7,198 nt of DNA, from contig USCF01000050.1 in NCBI GenBank assembly GCA_900553115.1, positions 1 to 7,198 on the forward strand. The letters run 5' to 3'. Under the pieces are notes generated by a model, which did not search any database, had not been told where the DNA came from, and was given only the letters and a program-made list of their open reading frames with translations. The position numbers were made by a program, and so were the translations under genes. This document shows, one piece after another, positions 5,646-7,198 of this stretch (the stretch's first letter is position 1; the number at the start of each line of letters is the position of its first letter). This DNA is from an uncultured Alphaproteobacteria bacterium. Its GTDB lineage: Bacteria > Pseudomonadota > Alphaproteobacteria > RF32 > CAG-239.

Positions 5646-7198
5646 ATATCCGCCGCAAAAATTATCCCGTCTGTATTTTCCCCGTTTTCTTGACGTAAAA
5701 CCAGCGGATAGCTTTTTACATTAGCATATCCGGCCTGTTTCAACAAACTTTCAACATATTGAGGATTATGTTTATAGCGACCATTGGGCTGAATTTGATA
5801 AGCTGTGGTTTGCATATCTGTTTCTACCGAAAAAATTATTGGCGTGGGAGCAGCGGCTTCTAAAAGCTGTTGCAAATCGCCAAAATAACAAAAGACATCG
5901 GCGGCAATAATAGCGGCAAACTCATTTTTATGCTGCTGCAAATATCGCAAAGCTTCGGATTTTTCTAAATTGGCATAAACATTTTTTTCTTTAGCTCTTT
6001 GAAGCATTGCTGTTGATAAATCAATTCCATAAAACGTATTATGCGGATTTTTCAGCTTTTGTCCGACCAAGCCGGTGCCACAGCCTAAGTCTAGTATTTT
6101 ACCGCTTAAATCCGGCTTTATTTCGGCAATTTTATCAACCACGGCATAATCTATATTATGCAGCACAGATTCATAATTTTCGGCAAAAACATCAAACAAC
6201 AGACGATTATATTCTGTTTCATTAGCAGATGTTTTGCCATTCAACGCCGACCACAAATGGTTTGCGACAATATTTTCCGGCATTTTGTTATACCAGTTTT
6301 CCGCAATTTTCAAAGCTTTTTCCGGCGCTTTTACCTGAAATAGCACGATGGTTTCGGCAATATTCAAACTCCAATCCGTGTGCTGCGGCGCCAGATAAAA
6401 AGCGTTAAACATCAAAGCCAAAGCCTGCTCGTATTCTTCTACTGTTTTCAAAATTATAGCCAAATTATAGCTCAATTCAGGCGTTTCCGGCGCTAAACGC
6501 ACCGCCGCCCGATATTCTTCCAACGCTTCAAGCACACGCTTGTTTTTACACAGCAAATTAGCCAAATTAGCGTGCGCCTGAACATTGTTTATATCATTTT
6601 CAATGGTCTTGCGATAAAATTTTTCGGCTATGGCAAAATTGCCATTTTCACATTCAAGGTCGGCAATATGCAACGTGGCTTGGGCGTTATGTGGATTCAG
6701 GTTGATGGCTTGATAAAACAACTCCTGAGCTTTTTGACTTTGCTGTAAAGCCAAATAACATTCGCCCAACAAAGTTTTTATTTCATCTGCCTCCATTAAT
6801 TCATTAGCTTTTTGCAAATCAGTTACCGCGGCCGCATACTCTGCTTTTGCAAACAAACTACGTCCCAAATAATAAGAAGGACGGGCGTCAGCAACTCCGC
6901 TATCGACTATTTTTTTCAAACCTTCCTCATCATCTTGGAGTTCGGCTAAATTTGAGGCAGCGTCAAAATAATCGGCATCAAGCTTCAATGCATTTTGAAA
7001 GGCCTCGGCCGCTTCTGCCTTACGATTTAATTGCCAATAAACATTGCCCAAACTGAAATATGCTTCTTTTAAATCCGGTTTCAGTTTCAAAGATTTTTTA
7101 TAAGCTTCGGCGGCTTCCACCAAATGGCCGCTGGCGGCAAGCTTGACCAAGCTGCCAAGGTGCTGCAGCGCATCGAGAAGCGTGCGGGCAAGGAGATT
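5642..7198 (-). CDS. TPR-repeat protein with C-terminal SAM-dependent methyltransferase, 5' partial
   Basis: The frame runs in from the right edge; at least 519 codons are visible and no convincing start is inside. A TTG at 7150 has no ribosome site, and residue numbers below count from it. Residues about 1-290 are TPR repeats, e.g. GHLVEAAEAYKKSLKLKPDL and YFSLGNVYWQLNRKAEAAEA, plus further units near 150-220. Residues 318-334 (FDVFAENYESVLHNIDY) match the lead-in of the TPR-methyltransferase group COG4976. The Rossmann methyltransferase follows: ILDLGCGTGLVG (352-363, SAM motif I), FYGIDLS (373-379, acidic residue for the SAM ribose), and IIAADVFCYFGDL (413-425, motif IV). It is probably cytoplasmic, with TPRs for partner binding. 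The target (protein, small molecule or lipid) cannot be inferred. The gene is convergent with ymdB, sharing four bases. The first ~20 visible codons are markedly GC-richer than the rest and may not belong to the gene. Confidence 0.88.
   Translation of the reverse strand, partial: NLLARTLLDALQHLGSLVKLAASGHLVEAAEAYKKSLKLKPDLKEAYFSLGNVYWQLNRKAEAAEAFQNALKLDADYFDAASNLAELQDDEEGLKKIVDSGVADARPSYYLGRSLFAKAEYAAAVTDLQKANELMEADEIKTLLGECYLALQQSQKAQELFYQAINLNPHNAQATLHIADLECENGNFAIAEKFYRKTIENDINNVQAHANLANLLCKNKRVLEALEEYRAAVRLAPETPELSYNLAIILKTVEEYEQALALMFNAFYLAPQHTDWSLNIAETIVLFQVKAPEKALKIAENWYNKMPENIVANHLWSALNGKTSANETEYNRLLFDVFAENYESVLHNIDYAVVDKIAEIKPDLSGKILDLGCGTGLVGQKLKNPHNTFYGIDLSTAMLQRAKEKNVYANLEKSEALRYLQQHKNEFAAIIAADVFCYFGDLQQLLEAAAPTPIIFSVETDMQTTAYQIQPNGRYKHNPQYVESLLKQAGYANVKSYPLVLRQENGENTDGIIFAADI

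Noticed and set aside
7139..7144. AAGCTT as proof of a cloning joint
   Set aside because: The same hexamer occurs many times elsewhere in the window, including inside intact coding sequence, so it is not evidence on its own; only the composition change is.

Overview
The window looks like a composite of at least two unrelated pieces of DNA, both consistent with a gut-type bacterial community. From 1 to about 2200 the minus strand carries most of a YfhO-family membrane protein whose wording (FPFG, RSDMYHQY, YSWDIGMG, YYLASPAN) and AT-rich codons resemble Clostridia, particularly Lachnospiraceae. That gene lacks its usual first membrane helix at about 2200 and runs off the left edge. A short AT-rich stretch (about 2200-2500) follows. 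It holds one 60-codon plus-strand ORF with a Bacteroidota-like signal peptide, and its origin is unclear.

From about 2518 rightward the window looks like one chromosome of a low-GC Gram-negative. The evidence is a tRNA-Pro(CGG) with encoded CCA, two periplasmic Spy/CpxP-like proteins, and a TPR-methyltransferase. I suspect a low-GC alphaproteobacterium, but this is inference from memory of gene families and not from a search.

Layout: partial YfhO-like gene (1-2200, minus); small secreted ORF (2243-2425, plus); quasi-palindrome with terminator and tRNA-Pro (2518-2654, minus); tRNA promoter and a strong terminator (2672-2757); two Spy/CpxP-like genes in a probable minus-strand operon (3795 down to 2777); a divergent promoter region (3796-3900); an EamA/DMT transporter (3901-4770, plus); a YmdB/TIGR00282 phosphodiesterase (4860-5645, plus); and, convergent with a 4-base overlap, a TPR-plus-methyltransferase protein (7198 down to 5642, minus, 5' end outside the window). 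The last ~55 bases are sharply GC-richer and may be another junction.

The right-hand genes do not form an obvious pathway. The two Spy-like genes form one envelope unit. The transporter and the phosphodiesterase each appear to have their own promoter with a very short leader. I see no CRISPR array, transposase, integrase, toxin-antitoxin pair or defence locus. The structure least explained by ordinary gene content is the 89-base quasi-palindrome built on the tRNA-Pro 3' end, next to the lineage change at about 2200-2500.
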